Positions 46,743-61,000 of a stretch of DNA of 64,000 nt are shown here, piece after piece. Both the position numbers and the translations under genes were made by a program. Within the stretch, counting starts at the first letter, position 1. Each line of letters starts with the position of its first letter. The notes under the pieces are model-generated. The model saw nothing but the letters and a program-made list of their open reading frames with translations. It searched no databases and was not told the DNA's origin. Source of the stretch: Silene latifolia (taxonomy: Eukaryota > Streptophyta > Magnoliopsida > Caryophyllales > Caryophyllaceae); contig NC_133536.1 of the NCBI RefSeq assembly GCF_048544455.1, positions 37,838,652-37,902,651 of the forward strand. The letters run 5' to 3'.

Positions 46743-47565
46743 TGTTACGACAAATTATATAGTTTTCAAATTGTTGGAAAGTTAATTCGTAATAATGAAA
46801 AACCGGATTAAAACTATAAAGAACAGAGAGATGTAAAATGACTTATCGAAAGGAGATGCAAACATTGGTATGGAGGCCACTGACTTGAAAACTATATCGG
46901 CACGACCGTGGTGGTAATCGTCTCACGCCGTAGTTCCCAAGGTTAACACCGCGACACCCGTACACAACCACTGTAAGAGAGCCTTGGAAATGCATGTAAC
47001 CGAACCTTAAAAACTCGTAAGTATATAAGATATTAGAGAGAGATAGAAGAGATGTATGTATTTGTGTGTAAAATGATGAGAGAACAAAATCTATTTATAG
47101 TCGAAAATAGAGTCATTACAGTAAAAACGAAGGGTCAAACGGAGGAAATAAAGGAGATAATAATTCTCCTTAATGACAGTCAATAAGGGATTAATGGAGA
47201 ATAAATCTCCTTAATCACGGAGATCTTATTGACTAAGATCCGTTACTGGACTCCAACACACACACAAGCCAGGCCCAAAAAGAAAAGATAAAAGAGGGCC
47301 TTTGGCACCGCACCGCAGGTGCTCTACCCAAACCCAAACCCGAGCCCGAGCTCGAGCCGGGCCGGGCCGGCGCGCGTGTGTGTGTTTGGACCCAAACCCA
47401 CAAGCCCAACAATCACCACAAAAGCCTCCTTGGTCCAATCTCTTACCCACCATTGGACCAAAGTCAATATAAACACACTACATACAACTCTCCCCACCGA
47501 TGTGGGAGAGTGTATGAACCAAAAAACCAAAAAAGACTTTGGCTTTACTTGGCATCACACCAACA
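46743..47565 (-). repeat. Copia LTR 1 plus leader
   Basis: The LTR start TGTTGGTGTGATGCC (minus strand) at 47565 follows the polypurine tract AGTGGGGGAT. The inner LTR end was not fixed; CCAACA, the inverse of TGTTGG, occurs about 35 bp before the gag ATG and is a candidate. No initiator-Met primer site was recognised. Confidence 0.7.
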
Positions 47566-47575
47566 ATCCCCCACT
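47566..47575 (-). other. Polypurine tract of copia copy 1
   Basis: AGTGGGGGAT on the minus strand directly before the LTR start; the same tract stands at 52954, 58071 and 63481. Confidence 0.85.
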
Positions 47576-50500
47576 GATGATAAAGAAAAGCTAAAGAGAA
47601 ATTCTGGGTAAGGAAGGACTGGATACTTAAACGTTCAATGTCTTTCGACTTGAATTGACGTATTAGTGAAATGAGGCAACAACTTACTTTCAACAAGAGA
47701 ATATCTTTCGATTTGAATTCCTTGTCGGTCTTCGGTCATTGATTCCCCCACAACACATATCATACTTTCAAAGACTGTTTTGTTCCGCGATTTCAAGTGC
47801 AACGCTTTTAAAGCCATGCGTTTTACCCTGGTTTAGGTGAGTGCTCTAGTGAGAATTTTTATATTCTTACATAGATGGTGGCTAAACCATCACACCCCCA
47901 AAGGTAGCTCAAGTGCTTCTCGAGAGTTCTCATAAGAGCTATTAAGGACAAAGTCCAACCTCATATAAAAACACAATCCATCAAGTGCGTCTCAAAGCAC
48001 CACCAAAATTGGCTATGGATATCAAATGCCATAGGAATAAGCTATAGAGTCCATCAAGTATCACACTCAAACTTGATTTAAGGACTTAAGCCCCATTCCC
48101 CTCGACATATCAAGGACTACTCTCCTTGTTAACCCTTTAGTAAAGGGATCGGCAAGATTACGTTCGGACTTCACATAGTCCAAAGCAATTACTCCATTTT
48201 TCAGAAGTTGTTTTACCACACCGTGCCTGATTCGAATATGTCGTCTCTTACCATTATAGACATTATTCTTAGCAACACCGATAGTTTGCTTTACTATCAC
48301 GAGTAGGAGACTGGTGCTACCTGTCCCCCACATGGGCACGTCTGCTAGTAAGTTCCTTAACCAATCTGCTTCTTGACCTGCCAACTCAAGAGCAACGAAC
48401 TCAGATTCCATGGTAGAGCTAGCTATACAAGTCTGTTTTGCAGACTTCCACGATATAGCTCCTCCACCCAAGGTGAACACATAACCACTAGTGGAATGAA
48501 TTTCATCATTACCTGCAACCCAATTTGCATCACAATATCCTTCTAACACAGCAGGAAATTTACTATAATGCAAACACAAATCAACTGTTCCTTTCGGTAT
48601 TTAAGCGCAGACGACGAAGTGCATTCCAATGCTCGGCACTGGGGTTATGTGTATATCGACTCAGTCTACTAACAGCATAAGCAATGTCTGGTCGAGTACA
48701 GTTCATGAGGAACATCACACTTCCTATAATTCTAGCATATTCTTCTTGTGAGACACTATCACCCAAGTTCTTACACAAAGATGTACTAGCATCATAAGGA
48801 GTTCTAGCAGGTGTAACATCAAAACTGTTAAACTTCTTCAACACTTTTTCAACATAATGTGATTGACTAAGGGATATACCACTTGGGGTTTTCACAACTC
48901 TAACTCCAAGGATAACATCAGCTTCTCCTAAATCTTTCATCTCAAACCGCGATGACAAAAATTGTTTGGTTTTATTTACAACAGATAAATTGTTACCAAG
49001 AATTAACATGTCATCAACATATAAGCATATAATCACACAATCTGATCCAAACATTTTAGAATAGACACACGAATCAGAATTGTTAGTTATATAGCCATCG
49101 TCAGTCAAAGTGTTGTGAAATTTCTCATACCACTGTTTAGGTGCTTGTTTAAGACCATATAGTGATTTTCTCAGTTTACACACCTTACTCTCTTGACCTT
49201 TTACCACAAACCCCTCAGGTTGCAACATATAGATCTCTTCATTTAGGTCACCATTCAAAAAAGCAGTTTTTACATCCATCTGATGTACTACGAGATCATG
49301 AATAGCAGCCAAAGCAATAAGAGTTCTAATGGTGGAAATTTTAGTCACAGGTGAGTAGGTATCAAAATAGTCAATATCTTTCTTTTGTGTAAACCCCCTC
49401 ACCACAAGTCCGGCCTTGAACCTTTCTATTGTTCCATCAGGTCTCATTTTCTTTTTAAAAATCCATTTGCTACTAATGGGTTTACTACCTTTAGGCAAAT
49501 CAGTTAACTCCCAAGTCTGATTAGAAACAATAGAATCTAGTTCATTTTTAATAGCTTCTTTCCAAAAAATAACATCTATAGATCTCATAGCCTCATCATA
49601 TGTTTTTGGATCATCTTCTATTAAAAAGGCAGAAACAAGCTCATCAAAAGCACAAATATCACCTGCGTTTTCAGATAAGTGAAGTCTGATAGCATCAGTT
49701 CTAGATGAAATCACTCCCGTAGCTCTTTTCAATTCTGGGCCTTTTGCTCCTTCTTGGTTCAACTGCATGATCCACATAAGTACTAGTGCTCGCATGCGTA
49801 GAACTGTCAATAGGGTTAACGGGCACAGAAGAAACAACAGAGGCATCGGGTAGTGATACTGTTTCCTTCTTCAAAGGAAATACCTGCTCAAAAAACTCAG
49901 CATCTCTAGCCTCAGATATAGACCTGTCACTTAAAGACATGAACCTATAAGCAGAACTGTTTTGAGCATAACCAATGAAAACGCAGTCATAAGTCTTAGG
50001 TCCAATGGTTGGCCTCCTAAAGCTAGGTAAGCCTACTTTAGCCAAACACCCCCACACTTTAAGGTAACTTAAGTTAGGAGCATAACCTTTCCACATCTCA
50101 TAGGGTGTCTTGTCTAGTTTCTTATGAGGTACCCTGTTAAGAATATGACAAGCTGAAAGCACCGCTTCCCCCCACATATCATCAGAAAGGCCAGAACTTA
50201 AAAGCATAACATTCATCATTTCTTTCAAAGTTCTATTTTTACGTTCAGCTACTCCATTCGATTGAGGTAAGTATGGTGGGCTCTTTTCATGTATTAAACC
50301 ATGTTTCTCACAAAAATCTACTAAATAACCAGAGCCATACTCTCCTCCTCGATCGGACCTGACTCTTTTAATCTTCCTATCAAGCTGATTTTCTACCTCA
50401 GTTTTAAACTTTATAAACATGTCCTCAGCTTCACTTTTATTTCTAAGCAAATATACTTTGGTATATCTAGAAAAATCATCAATAAAAGTGACATAATAAT

Positions 50501-52115
50501 GTTTACCACCTCTGCTCATGGTGTTTTTGAAGTCAGCTAGGTCGGTGTGAATTAACTCAAGAAGACTCGTTTGTCTAGTTGTAACAGGTCTACTAGGTTT
50601 CTTAGCAAATTTGGCCTCGACACAACTAGGACACTTCTCATGAGTTTCTGAAGATAACGAAGGAATAAGCGACATAGATTTGAGCTTTTTAATCGAATCA
50701 ACATTCACATGACCTAATCTAACATGCCAAACATCAATAGACTCAAAGAATATAAGCGAAGTAGAAGCATTATTATTAATGATAGGAGAATCAACATTCA
50801 AAATAAATAAACCCCCACAGAGATAACCCTTGCCCACAAAATCCCCATTGCGCGACATTACAACCTTGTCAGCCTCAAAAACAAGTTTCACACCAGCTTT
50901 GTTTAGCAAGGCACCAGACACGAGGTTTCGACGCAAAGTAGGAACGTACAAAACATTATTTAAAGCAAGAGTTTTCCCTGAGGTTAGTTTGAGAAAGATC
51001 TTGCCTTTGCCTAGGTGATAACAATGAGAAGAAGAGTTACCCATGTAGACACATTCACCATCTGCAACATCTTCAAATTCAAGAAAGAGATCTTTGTTAG
51101 CACAAAGATACCTTGAAGCCCCCGTATCCGAATCCAATCACTAGCATTTGCAACCAGATTAGCCTCAACTACTACAAAGAAAGAATAATATCATCCTTTT
51201 CAAAGAACATTAGCTTCAAAGAAGAAACTTTCTTTTGAGGACACTGATAAGCTTTGTGACCCGTTTTCCCACAAACATAACAAACCGATTTGGTTTCGAA
51301 TCTTTGAGGCGGAGTTTGGTGAATTTCCCTTGACCAACTTTCTTGGCATTCTGACCCTTGGATTGACCCTGACCAGCTTTAGCCTTTCCCTTACCCTTGA
51401 ACCTATCTTCTTTTGAAGACCCACCAGTTTCAACAAGATTGGCTTTGACAGTAGTAAGAGACAATTGGACTGACTTATCTTTCAGACGATTAGCTTCTTC
51501 AGTCCTCATGTGGCCTACTAGTTCTTGAAGGGACAAATCTTTTTTCTTATGTTTCAAATGGTTCCTATACTCATTCCAGGAAGGGGGGAAATTTTCTAGC
51601 AAAACATTGGCCAAGAAAATTTCATCTAGTTTCATTCCCTCATTAGTGACATCTGCACACAAGTTCTCATAAACATGAACTTGCTCCATAATTGGTTTGT
51701 CATCTACCATTTGAAACCCAAGCCACTGCCCGACAACATATTTTTTCTTACCCGCATCGTCAGCCCTATATTTTTTCTCTAACAATTCCCATATAGTCTT
51801 AGCAGATTTATGGACCGAAAATAAATCAAAGAGGGTATTCGACATATGAGTAAGGAGATGGAACTTAGCAGTTTTGTTATCCTTATCATGTTTCTTAATA
51901 GTCTCCTCATTCGACTTAACAGCAGTAGACGAAGGTGGGGTAGTTTCTACACTAGCAGCGGTAACAGCAGCAGGAGGGTCAGAAAATAAAACATAGTCGA
52001 TTTCTAATTGTTCAAAATACATAAGCAGTTTCTGAGACCATCTTTTGTAGTTCATACCGTCTAAGGGTTCCAATTTCGACAATTCAGACAGAATTTTGTT
52101 TGAGACGGCAGCCAT
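47566..52115 (-). pseudogene. Copia internal region 1: gag, protease/integrase, RT, RNase H
   Basis: Minus strand, right to left: gag from 52115 (MAAVSNKILSELSKLEPLDG), CCHC knuckle region near 51250, protease/integrase part about 51137-49701 (FIDDFSRYTKVYLL, RSDRGGEYGSG, LPQSNGVAERKNRT), reverse transcriptase 49846-48581 ([48 protein letters not shown]), RNase H 48579-48067 (GYCDANWVAGNDEIHSTSGY). About 490 bp of noncoding sequence and the polypurine tract follow (47566-48066). A handful of breaks. Element RNA would be packaged, copied and integrated by these parts when whole. Confidence 0.92.
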
Positions 52116-52953
52116 TGTTACGACAAATTATATAGTTTTCAAATTGTTGGAAAGTTAATTCGTAACAATGAAAAACCGGACAGAAACTATAAAGAACAGG
52201 AGACAGAAAATGACTTATCGAAAGGAGATGCAGCGCCGTGGTATGGAGGCCACTGACTTGAAAACTATATCGGCACGACCGTGGTGGTAATCGTCTCTCG
52301 CCGGTAGTTCCCCAAGGTTAACACTGCGACATCCGTACACAACCACTCGTGTAAGAGAGCCTTGGAACAGACAGAACCGAACCCAGAAAAACTCAGAAGC
52401 AGAAGTATAAGATATTAGAGAGAGATAGAAGAGATGTATGTATTTGTGTGTATAAAATGATGAGAGAACAGCTCTATTTATAGTCGAAAATAGAGCTGTT
52501 ACAGGCAAAAACGAAGGGTCAAACGGAGGAAATAAAGGAGATAATAATTCTCCTTAATGACAGTCAATAAGGGATTAATGGAGAATAAATCTCCTTAATC
52601 ACGGAGATCTTATTGACTAAGATCCGTTACTGGACTCCAACACACACACAAGCCAGGCCCAAAAAGAAAAGATAAAAGAGGGCCTTTGGCACCGCACCGC
52701 AGGTGCTCTACCCAAACCCAAACCCGAGCCCGAGCTCGAGCCGGGCCGGGCCGGCACGCGCGCGTGTGTGTGTTTGGACCCAAACCCACAAGCCCAACAA
52801 TCACCACAAAAGCCTCCTTGGTCCAATCTCTTACCCACCATTGGACCAAAGTCAATATAAACACACTACATACAACTCTCCCCACCGATGTGGGAGAGTG
52901 TATGAACCAAAAAACCAAAAAAGACTTTGGCTTTACTTGGCATCACACCAACA
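52116..52953 (-). repeat. Copia LTR 2 plus leader, shared by copies 1 and 2
   Basis: Minus strand: start TGTTGGTGTGATGCC, a (GT)n and GC-rich palindromic block around 52730-52775, a hairpin-forming stretch at 52559-52620, then a TATA box and CT-rich transcript start. It lies between two internal regions with no second LTR. Confidence 0.8.
52466..52501 (-). promoter_or_regulatory. LTR TATA box within an inverted repeat
   Basis: CTATAAATAGAG on the minus strand is a good TATA box. It sits in AACAGCTCTATTT...AAATAGAGCTGTT, a perfect 13-bp stem. The same arrangement occurs in LTR 4 near 62990-63025. Confidence 0.7.
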
Positions 52954-55900
52954 ATCCCCCACTGATGATAAAGAAAAGCTAAAGAGAAATTCTGGGTAAG
53001 GAAGGACTGGATACTTAAACGTTCAATGTCTTTCGACTTGAATTGACGTATTAGTGAAATGAGGCAACAACTTACTTTCAACAAGAGAATATCTTTCGAT
53101 TTGAATTCCTTGTCGGTCTTCGGTCATTGATTCCCCCACAACACATATCATACTTTCAAAGACTGTTTTGTTCCGCGATTTCAAGTGCAACGCTTTTAAA
53201 GCCATGCGTTTTACCCTGGTTTAGGTGAGTGCTCTAGTGAGAATTTTTATATTCTTACATAGATGGTGGCTAAACCATCACACCCCCAAAGGTAGCTCAA
53301 GTGCTTCTCAGTAGCACTTCTCATAAGAGCTATTAAGGACAAAGTCCAACCTCATATAAAAACACAATCCATCAAGTGCGTCTCAAAGCACCACCAAAAT
53401 TGGCTATGGATATCAAATGCCATAGGAATAAGCTATAGAGTCCATCAAGTATCACACTCAAACTTGATTTAAGGACTTAAGCCCCATTCCCCTCGACATA
53501 TCAAGGACTACTCTCCTTGTTAACCCTTTAGTAAAGGGATCGACAAGATTACGTTCGGACTTCACATAGTCCAAAGCAATTACTCCATTTTTCAGAAGTT
53601 GTTTTACCACACCGTGCCTGATTCGAATATGTCGTCTCTTACCATTATAGACATTATTCTTAGCAACACCGATAGTCGCTTTACTATCACAGAGTAGGAG
53701 ACTGGTGCTACCTGTCCCCCCACATGGGCACGTCTGCTAGTAAGTTTCCTTAACCAATCTGCTTCTTGACCCGCCAACTCAAGAGCAACGAACTCGATTC
53801 CATGGTAGAGCTAGCTATACAAGTCCTGCTTTTTCTGCACTTCCACGATATAGCTCCTCCACCCAAGGTGAACACATAACCACTAGTGGAATGAATTTCA
53901 TCATTACCTGCAACCCAATTTGCATCACAATATCCTTCTAACACAACAGGAAATTTACTATAATGCAAACACAAATCAACTGTTCCTTTCGAGGTATTTA
54001 AGCGACGACGAAGTGCATTCCAATGCTCGGCATCAAGGTTATGTGTATATCGACTCGATCTACTAACAAAGATAAGCAATGTCCGGTCGAGTACAGTTCA
54101 TGAGGAACATCACACTTCCTATAATTCTAGCATATTCTTCTTGTGAGACACTATCACCCAAGTTCTTACACAAAGATGTACTAGCATCATAAGGAGTTCT
54201 AGCAGGTGTAACATCAAAACTGTTAAACTTCTTCAACACTTTTTCAACATAATGTGATTGACTAAGGGATATACCACTTGGGGTTTTCACAACTCTAACT
54301 CCAAGGATAACATCAGCTTCTCCTAAGTCTTTCATCTCAAACCGTGATGACAAAAATTGTTTGGTTTTATTTACAACAGATAAATTGTTACCAAGAATTA
54401 ACATGTCATCAACATATAAGCATATAATCACACAATCTGATCCAAACATTTTAGAATAGACACACGAATCAGAATTGTTAGTTATATAGCCATCGTCAGT
54501 CAAAGTGTTGTGAAATTTCTCATACCACTGTTTAGGTGCTTGTTTAAGACCATATAGTGATTTTCTCAGTTTACACACCTTACTCTCTTGACCTTTTACC
54601 ACAAACCCCTCAGGTTGCAACATATAGATCTCTTCATTTAGGTCACCATTCAAAAAAGCGCTTTTACATCCATCTGATGTACTACGAGATCATGAATAGC
54701 AGCCAAAGCAATAAGAGTTCTAATGGTGGAAATTTTAGTCACAGGTGAGTAGGTATCAAAATAGTCAATATCTTTCTTTTGTGTAAACCCCCTCACCACA
54801 AGTCTGGCCTTGAACCTTTCTATTGTTCCATCAGGTCTCATTTTCTTTTTAAAAATCCATTTGCTACTAATGGGTTTACTACCTTTAGGCAAATCAGTTA
54901 ACTCCCAAGTCTGATTAGAAACAATAGAATCTAGTTCATTTTTAATAGCTTCTTTCCAAAAAACAACATCTATAGATCTCATAGCCTCATCATATGTTTT
55001 TGGATCATCTTCTATTAAAAAGGCGAAAACAAGCTCATCAAAAGCACAAATATCACCTGCGTTTTTCGGATAAGTGAAGTCTCGATAGCATCGATTCGAT
55101 GAAATCACTCCCGTAGCTCTTTTCAATTCTGGGCCTTTTGCTCCTTCTTGGTTCAACCGCATGATCCACATAAGTACTAGTGCTCGCATGCGTAGAACTC
55201 ACAATAGGGTTAACGGGCACGAAGAAACAACAGAGGCATCGGGTAGTGATTCTGTTTCCTTCTTCAAAGGAAATACCTGCTCAAAAAACTCAAAGATCTC
55301 TAGCCTCGGATATAGACTGTCACTTAAAGACATGAACCTATAAGCAGAACTGTTTTGAGCATAACCAATGAAAACGCAGTCATAAGTCTTAGGTCCAATG
55401 GTTGGCCTCCTAAAGCTAGGTAAGCCTACTTTAGCCAAACACCCCCACACTTTAAGGTAACTTAAGTTAGGAGCATAACCTTTCCACATCTCATAGGGTG
55501 TCTTGTCTAGTTTCTTAAGAGGTACCCTGTTAAGAATATGACAAGTCAAAGCACCGCTTCCCCCACATATCATCGTAAAGGCGAACTTAAAAGCATAACA
55601 TTCATCATTTCTTTCAAAGTTCTATTTTTACATTCAAATTTACTCCATTCGATTGAGGTAAGTATGGTGGGCTCTTTTCATGTATTAAACCATGTTTCTC
55701 ACAAAAATCTACTAAATAACCCGAGCCATACTCTCCTCCTCGATCGGACCTGACTCTTTTAATCTTCCTATCAAGCTGATTTTCTACCTCAGTTTTAAAC
55801 TTTATAAACATGCCCTCAGCTTCACTTTTATTTCTAAGCAAATATACTTTGGTATATCTAGAAAAATCATCAATAAAAGTGACATAATAATGTTTACCAC

Positions 55901-57500
55901 CTCTGCTCATGGTGTTTTTGAAGTCAGCTAGGTCGGTGTGAATTAACTCAAGAAGACTCGTTTGTCTAGTTGTAACAGGTCTACTAGGTTTCTTAGCAAA
56001 TTTGGCCTCGACACAACTAGGACACTTCTCATGAGTTTCTGAAGATAACGAAGGAATAAGCGACATAGATTTGAGCTTTTTAATCGAATCAACATTCACA
56101 TGACCTAATCTAACATGCCAAACATCAATAGACTCAGCAATATAAGCAGAAGTAGAAGCATTATTATTAATGATAGGAGAATCAACATTCAAAATAAATA
56201 AACCCCCACAGAGATAACCCTTGCCCACAAAATCCCCATTGCGCGACATTACAACCTTGTCAGCCTCAAAAACAAGTTTCACACCAGCTTTGTTTAGCAA
56301 GGCACCAGACACGAGGTTTCGACGCAAAGTAGGAACGTACAAAACATTATTTAAAGCAATAGTTTTCCCTGAGGTTAGTTTGAGAAAGATCTTGCCTTTG
56401 CCGGTGATAACAGCAGAAGAAGAGTTACCCATGTAGACACATTCACCATCTGCAACATCTTCAAATTCAGCAAAGAGATCTTTGTTAGCACAAAGATACC
56501 TTGAAGCCCCTGTATCCAGAATCCAATCACTAGCATTTGCAACCAGATTAGCCTCAACTACTACAGCAACAATAATATCATCCTTTTCAGCAACATTAGC
56601 TTCAGCAGCAACTTTCTTTTGAGGACACTGATAAGCTTTGTGACCCGTTTTCCCACAAACATAACAAACCAGATTTGGTTTCTGAATCTTTGAGGCAGGT
56701 TTGGTGAATTTCCCTTGACCAACTTTCTTGGCATTCTGACCCTTGGATTGACCCTGACCAGCTTTAGCCTTTCCCTTACCCTTGAACCTATCTTCTTTTG
56801 AAGACCCACCAGTTTCAACAAGATTGGCTTTGACAGTAGTAAGAGACAATTGGACTGACTTATCTTTCAGACGATTAGCTTCTTCAGTCCTCATGTGGCC
56901 TACTAGTTCTTGAAGGGACAAATCTTTTTTCTTATGTTTCAAATGGTTCCTATACTCATTCCAGGAAGGGGGGAATTTTTCTAGCAAAACATTGGCCAAG
57001 AAAATTTCATCTAGTTTCATTCCCTCATTAGTGACATCTGCACACAAGTTCTCATAAACATGAACTTGCTCCATAATTGGTTTGTCATCTACCATTTGAA
57101 ACCCAAGCCACTGCCCGACAACATATTTTTTCTTACCCGCATCGTCAGCCCTATATTTTTTCTCTAACAATTCCCATATAGTCTTAGCAGATTTATGGAC
57201 CGAAAATAAATCAAAGAGGGTATTCGACATATGAGTAAGGAGATGGAACTTAGCAGTTTTGTTATCCTTATCATGTTTCTTTATAGTCTCCTCATTCGAC
57301 TTAACAGCAGTAGACGAAGGTGGGGTAGTTTCTACACTAGCAGCGGTAACAGCAGCAGGAGGGTCAGAAAATAAAACATAGTCGATTTCTAATTGTTCAA
57401 AATACATAAGCAGTTTCTGAGACCATCTTTTGTAGTTCATACCGTCTAAGGGTTCCAATTTCGACAATTCAGACAGAATTTTGTTTGAGACGGCAGCCAT
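52954..57500 (-). pseudogene. Copia internal region 2
   Basis: Same order as copy 1: gag, knuckle (CYVCGKTGHKAYQC) and integrase are open together over about 57500-55614, then the reverse transcriptase region 55573-54063 and RNase H about 54079-53750, noncoding tail to 52954. Of the three copies this has the longest undamaged gag-integrase stretch. A few breaks, mostly in the second half. Confidence 0.92.
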
Positions 57501-58070
57501 TGTTACGACAAATTATATAGTTTTCAAATTGTTGGAAAGTTAATTCGTAACAATGAAAAACCGGACAGAAACTATAAAGAACAGGAGACAGAAAATGACT
57601 TATCGAAAGGAGATGCAGCGCCGTGGTATGGAGGCCACTGACTTGAAAACTATATCGGCACGACCGTGGTGGTAATCGTCTCTCGCCGGTAGTTCCCCAA
57701 GGTTAACACTGCGACACCCGTACACAACCACTCGTGTAAGAGAGCCTTGGAACAGACAGAACCGAACCCAGAAAAACTCAGAAGCAGAAGTATAAGATAT
57801 TAGAGAGAGATAGAAGAGATGTATGTATTTGTGTGTATAAAATGATGAGAGAACAGCTCGAGCCGGGCCAACGCGCGCGCGTGTGTGTGTTTGGACCCAA
57901 ACCCACAAGCCCAACAATCACCAGAAAAGCCTCCTTGGTCCAATCTCTTACCCACCATTGGACCAAAGTCAATATAAACACACTACATACAACTCTCCCC
58001 ACCGATGTGGGAGAGTGTATGAACCAAAAAACCAAAAAAGACTTTGGCTTTACTTGGCATCACACCAACA
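57501..58070 (-). repeat. Copia LTR 3 plus leader, shorter than the others
   Basis: Same start at 58070 and same gag-side sequence, but about 270 bp shorter than LTRs 2 and 4, which accounts for the shorter repeat length of copies 2 to 3. Confidence 0.8.
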
Positions 58071-61000
58071 ATCCCCCACTGATGATAAAGAAAAGCTAAA
58101 GAGAAATTCTGGGTAAGGAAGGACTGGATACTTAAACGTTCAATGTCTTTCGACTTGAATTGACGTATTAGTGAAATGAGGCAACACCTTACTTTCAACA
58201 AGAGAATATCTTTCGATTTGAATTCCTTGTCAGTCTTCGGTCATTGATTCCCCCACAACACATATCATACCTTCAAAGACTGTTTTGTTCCGCGATTTCA
58301 AGTGCAACGCTTTTAAAGCCATGCGTTTTACCCTGGTTTAGGTGAGTGCTCTAGTGAGAATTTTTATATTCTTACATAGATGGTGGCTAAACGATCACAC
58401 CCCCAAAGGTAGCTCAAGTGCTTCTCAGTAGCACTTCTCATAAGAGCTATTAAGGACAAAGTCCAACCTCATATAAAAACACAATCCATCAAGTGCGTCT
58501 CAAAGCACCACCAAAATTGGCTATGGATATCAAATGCCATAGGAATAAGCTATAGAGTCCATCAAGTATCACACTCAAACTTGATTTAAGGACTTAAGCC
58601 CCATTCCCCTCGACATATCAAGGACTACTCTCCTTGTTAACCCTTTAGTAAAGGGATCGACAAGATTACGTTCGGACTTCACATAGTCCAAAGCAATTAC
58701 TCCATTTTTCAGAAGTTGTTTTACCACACCGTGCCTGATTCGAATATGTCGTCTCTTACCATTATAGACATTATTCTTAGCAACACCGATAGCATTTGTT
58801 TTACTATCACGAGTAGGAGACTGGTGCTACCTGTCCCCCCCACATGGGCACGTCTGCTAGTAAGTTCCTTAACCAATCTGCTTCTTGACCTGCCAACTCA
58901 AGAGCAACGAACTCAGATTCCATGGTAGAGCTAACTATACAAGTCTGTTTTGCAGACTTCCACGATATAGCTCCTCCACCCAAGGTGAACACATAACCAC
59001 TAGTGGAATGAATTTCATCATTACCTGCAACCCAATTTGCATCACAATATCTTTCTAACACAAACAGAAATTTACTATAATGCAAACACAAATCAACTGT
59101 TCCTTTCGGGTATTTAAGCGGACGACGAAGTGCATTCCAATGCTCGGCACCTTTCAAGGGTTATGTGTATATCGACTCGATCTACTAACAAAGATAAGCA
59201 ATGTCTGGTCGAGTACGATTCATGAGGAACATCACACTTCCTATAATTCTAGCATATTCTTCTTGTGAGACACTATCACCCAAGTTCTTACACAAAGATG
59301 TACTAGCATCATAAGGAGTTCTAGCAGGTGTAACATCAAAACTGTTAAACTTCTTCAACACTTTTTCAACATAATGTGATTGACTAAGGGATATACCACT
59401 TGGGGTTTTCACAACTCTAACTCCAAGGATAACATCAGCTTCTCCTAAGTCTTTCATCTCAAACCGTGATGACAAAAATTGTTTGGTTTTATTTACAACA
59501 GATAAATTGTTACCAAGAATTAACATGTCATCAACATATAAGCATATAATCACACAATCTGATCCAAACATTTTAGAATAGACACACGAATCGAATTGTT
59601 AGTTATATAGCCATCGTCGATCAAAGTGTTGTGAAATTTCTCATACCACTGTTTAGGTGCTTGTTTAAGACCATATAGTGATTTTCTCAGTTTACACACC
59701 TTACTCTCTTGACCTTTTACCACAAACCCCTCAGGTTGCAACATATAGATCTCTTCATTTAGGTCACCATTCAAAAAGCGCTTTTACATCCATCCGATGT
59801 ACTACGAGATCATGAATAGCAAATGAAAGCAATAAGAGTTCTAATGGTGGAAATTTTAGTCACAGGTGAGTAGGTATCAAAATAGTCAATATCTTTCTTT
59901 TGTGTAAACCCCCTCACCACAAGTCCGGCCTTGAACCTTTCTATTGTTCCATCAGGTCTCATTTTCTTTTTAAAAATCCATTTGCTACTAATGGGTTTAC
60001 TACCTTTAGGCAAATCAGTTAACTCCCAAGTCTGATTAGAAACAATAGAATCTAGTTCATTTTTAATAGCTTCTTTCCAAAAAACAACATCTATAGATCT
60101 CATAGCCTCATCATATGTTTTTGGATCATCTTCTATTAAAAAGGCAGAAACAAGCTCATCAAAAGCACAAATATCACCTGCGTTTTCAGATAAGTGAAGT
60201 CTGATAGCATCAGTTCTGATGAAATCACTCCCGTAGCTCTTTTCAATTCTGGGCCTTTTGCTCCTTCTTGGTTCAACTGCATGATCCACATAAGTACTAG
60301 TGCTCGCATGCGTAGAACTGTCAATAGGGTTAACGGGCACAGAAGAAACAACAGAGGCATCGGGTAGTGATACTGTTTCCTTCTTCAAAGGAAATACCTG
60401 CTCAAAAAAACTCAAAGCATCTCTAGCCTCGGATATAGACCTGTCACTTAAAGACATGAACCTATAAGCAGAACTGTTTTGAGCATAACCAATGAAAACG
60501 CAGTCATAAGTCTTAGGTCCAATGGTTGGCCTCCTAAAGCTAGGTAAGCCTACTTTAGCCAAACACCCCCACACTTTAAGGTAACTTAAGTTAGGAGCAT
60601 AACCTTTCCACATCTCATAGGGTGTCTTGTCTAGTTTCTTAAGAGGTACCCTGTTAAGAATATGACAAGCTGAAAGCACCGCTTCCCCCCACATATCATC
60701 AGAAAGGCCAGAACTTAAAAGCATAACATTCATCATTTCTTTCAAAGTTCTATTTTTACGTTCAGCTACTCCATTCGATTGAGGTAAGTATGGTGGGCTC
60801 TTTTCATGTATTAAACCATGTTTCTCACAAAAATCTACTAAATAACCAGAGCCATACTCTCCTCCTCGATCGGACCTGACTCTTTTAATCTTCCTATCAA
60901 GCTGATTTTCTACCTGCTTTTAAACTTTATAAACATGTCCTCAACTTCACTTTTATTTCTAAGCAAATATACTTTGGTATATCTAGAAAAATCATCAATA

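Larger units (their letters stand above)
44832..47565. mobile_element. Inverted duplicate of Ty1/copia LTR plus gag
   Basis: The left arm (44924 to about 46076, plus orientation) and right arm (about 46098-47257, minus orientation) hold the same LTR-leader-gag sequence facing head to head, with a spacer of about 20 bp near 46087. The arms are close to identical. The outermost left 90 bp (GC-rich, with GAGCTCGAGC) is in the opposite sense to the rest of the left arm, so at least two inversion events shaped it. Both gag pieces stop at the centre. Fossil of the same family as the array to the right. Confidence 0.85.

Noticed and set aside
47635-47817. 60-codon ORF (MALKALHLKSRNKTVFESMI...) repeated in the copia copies as an extra gene
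   Set aside because: It lies in the noncoding tail between RNase H and the polypurine tract; its likeness between copies is that of the whole repeat, so it is no evidence of coding.
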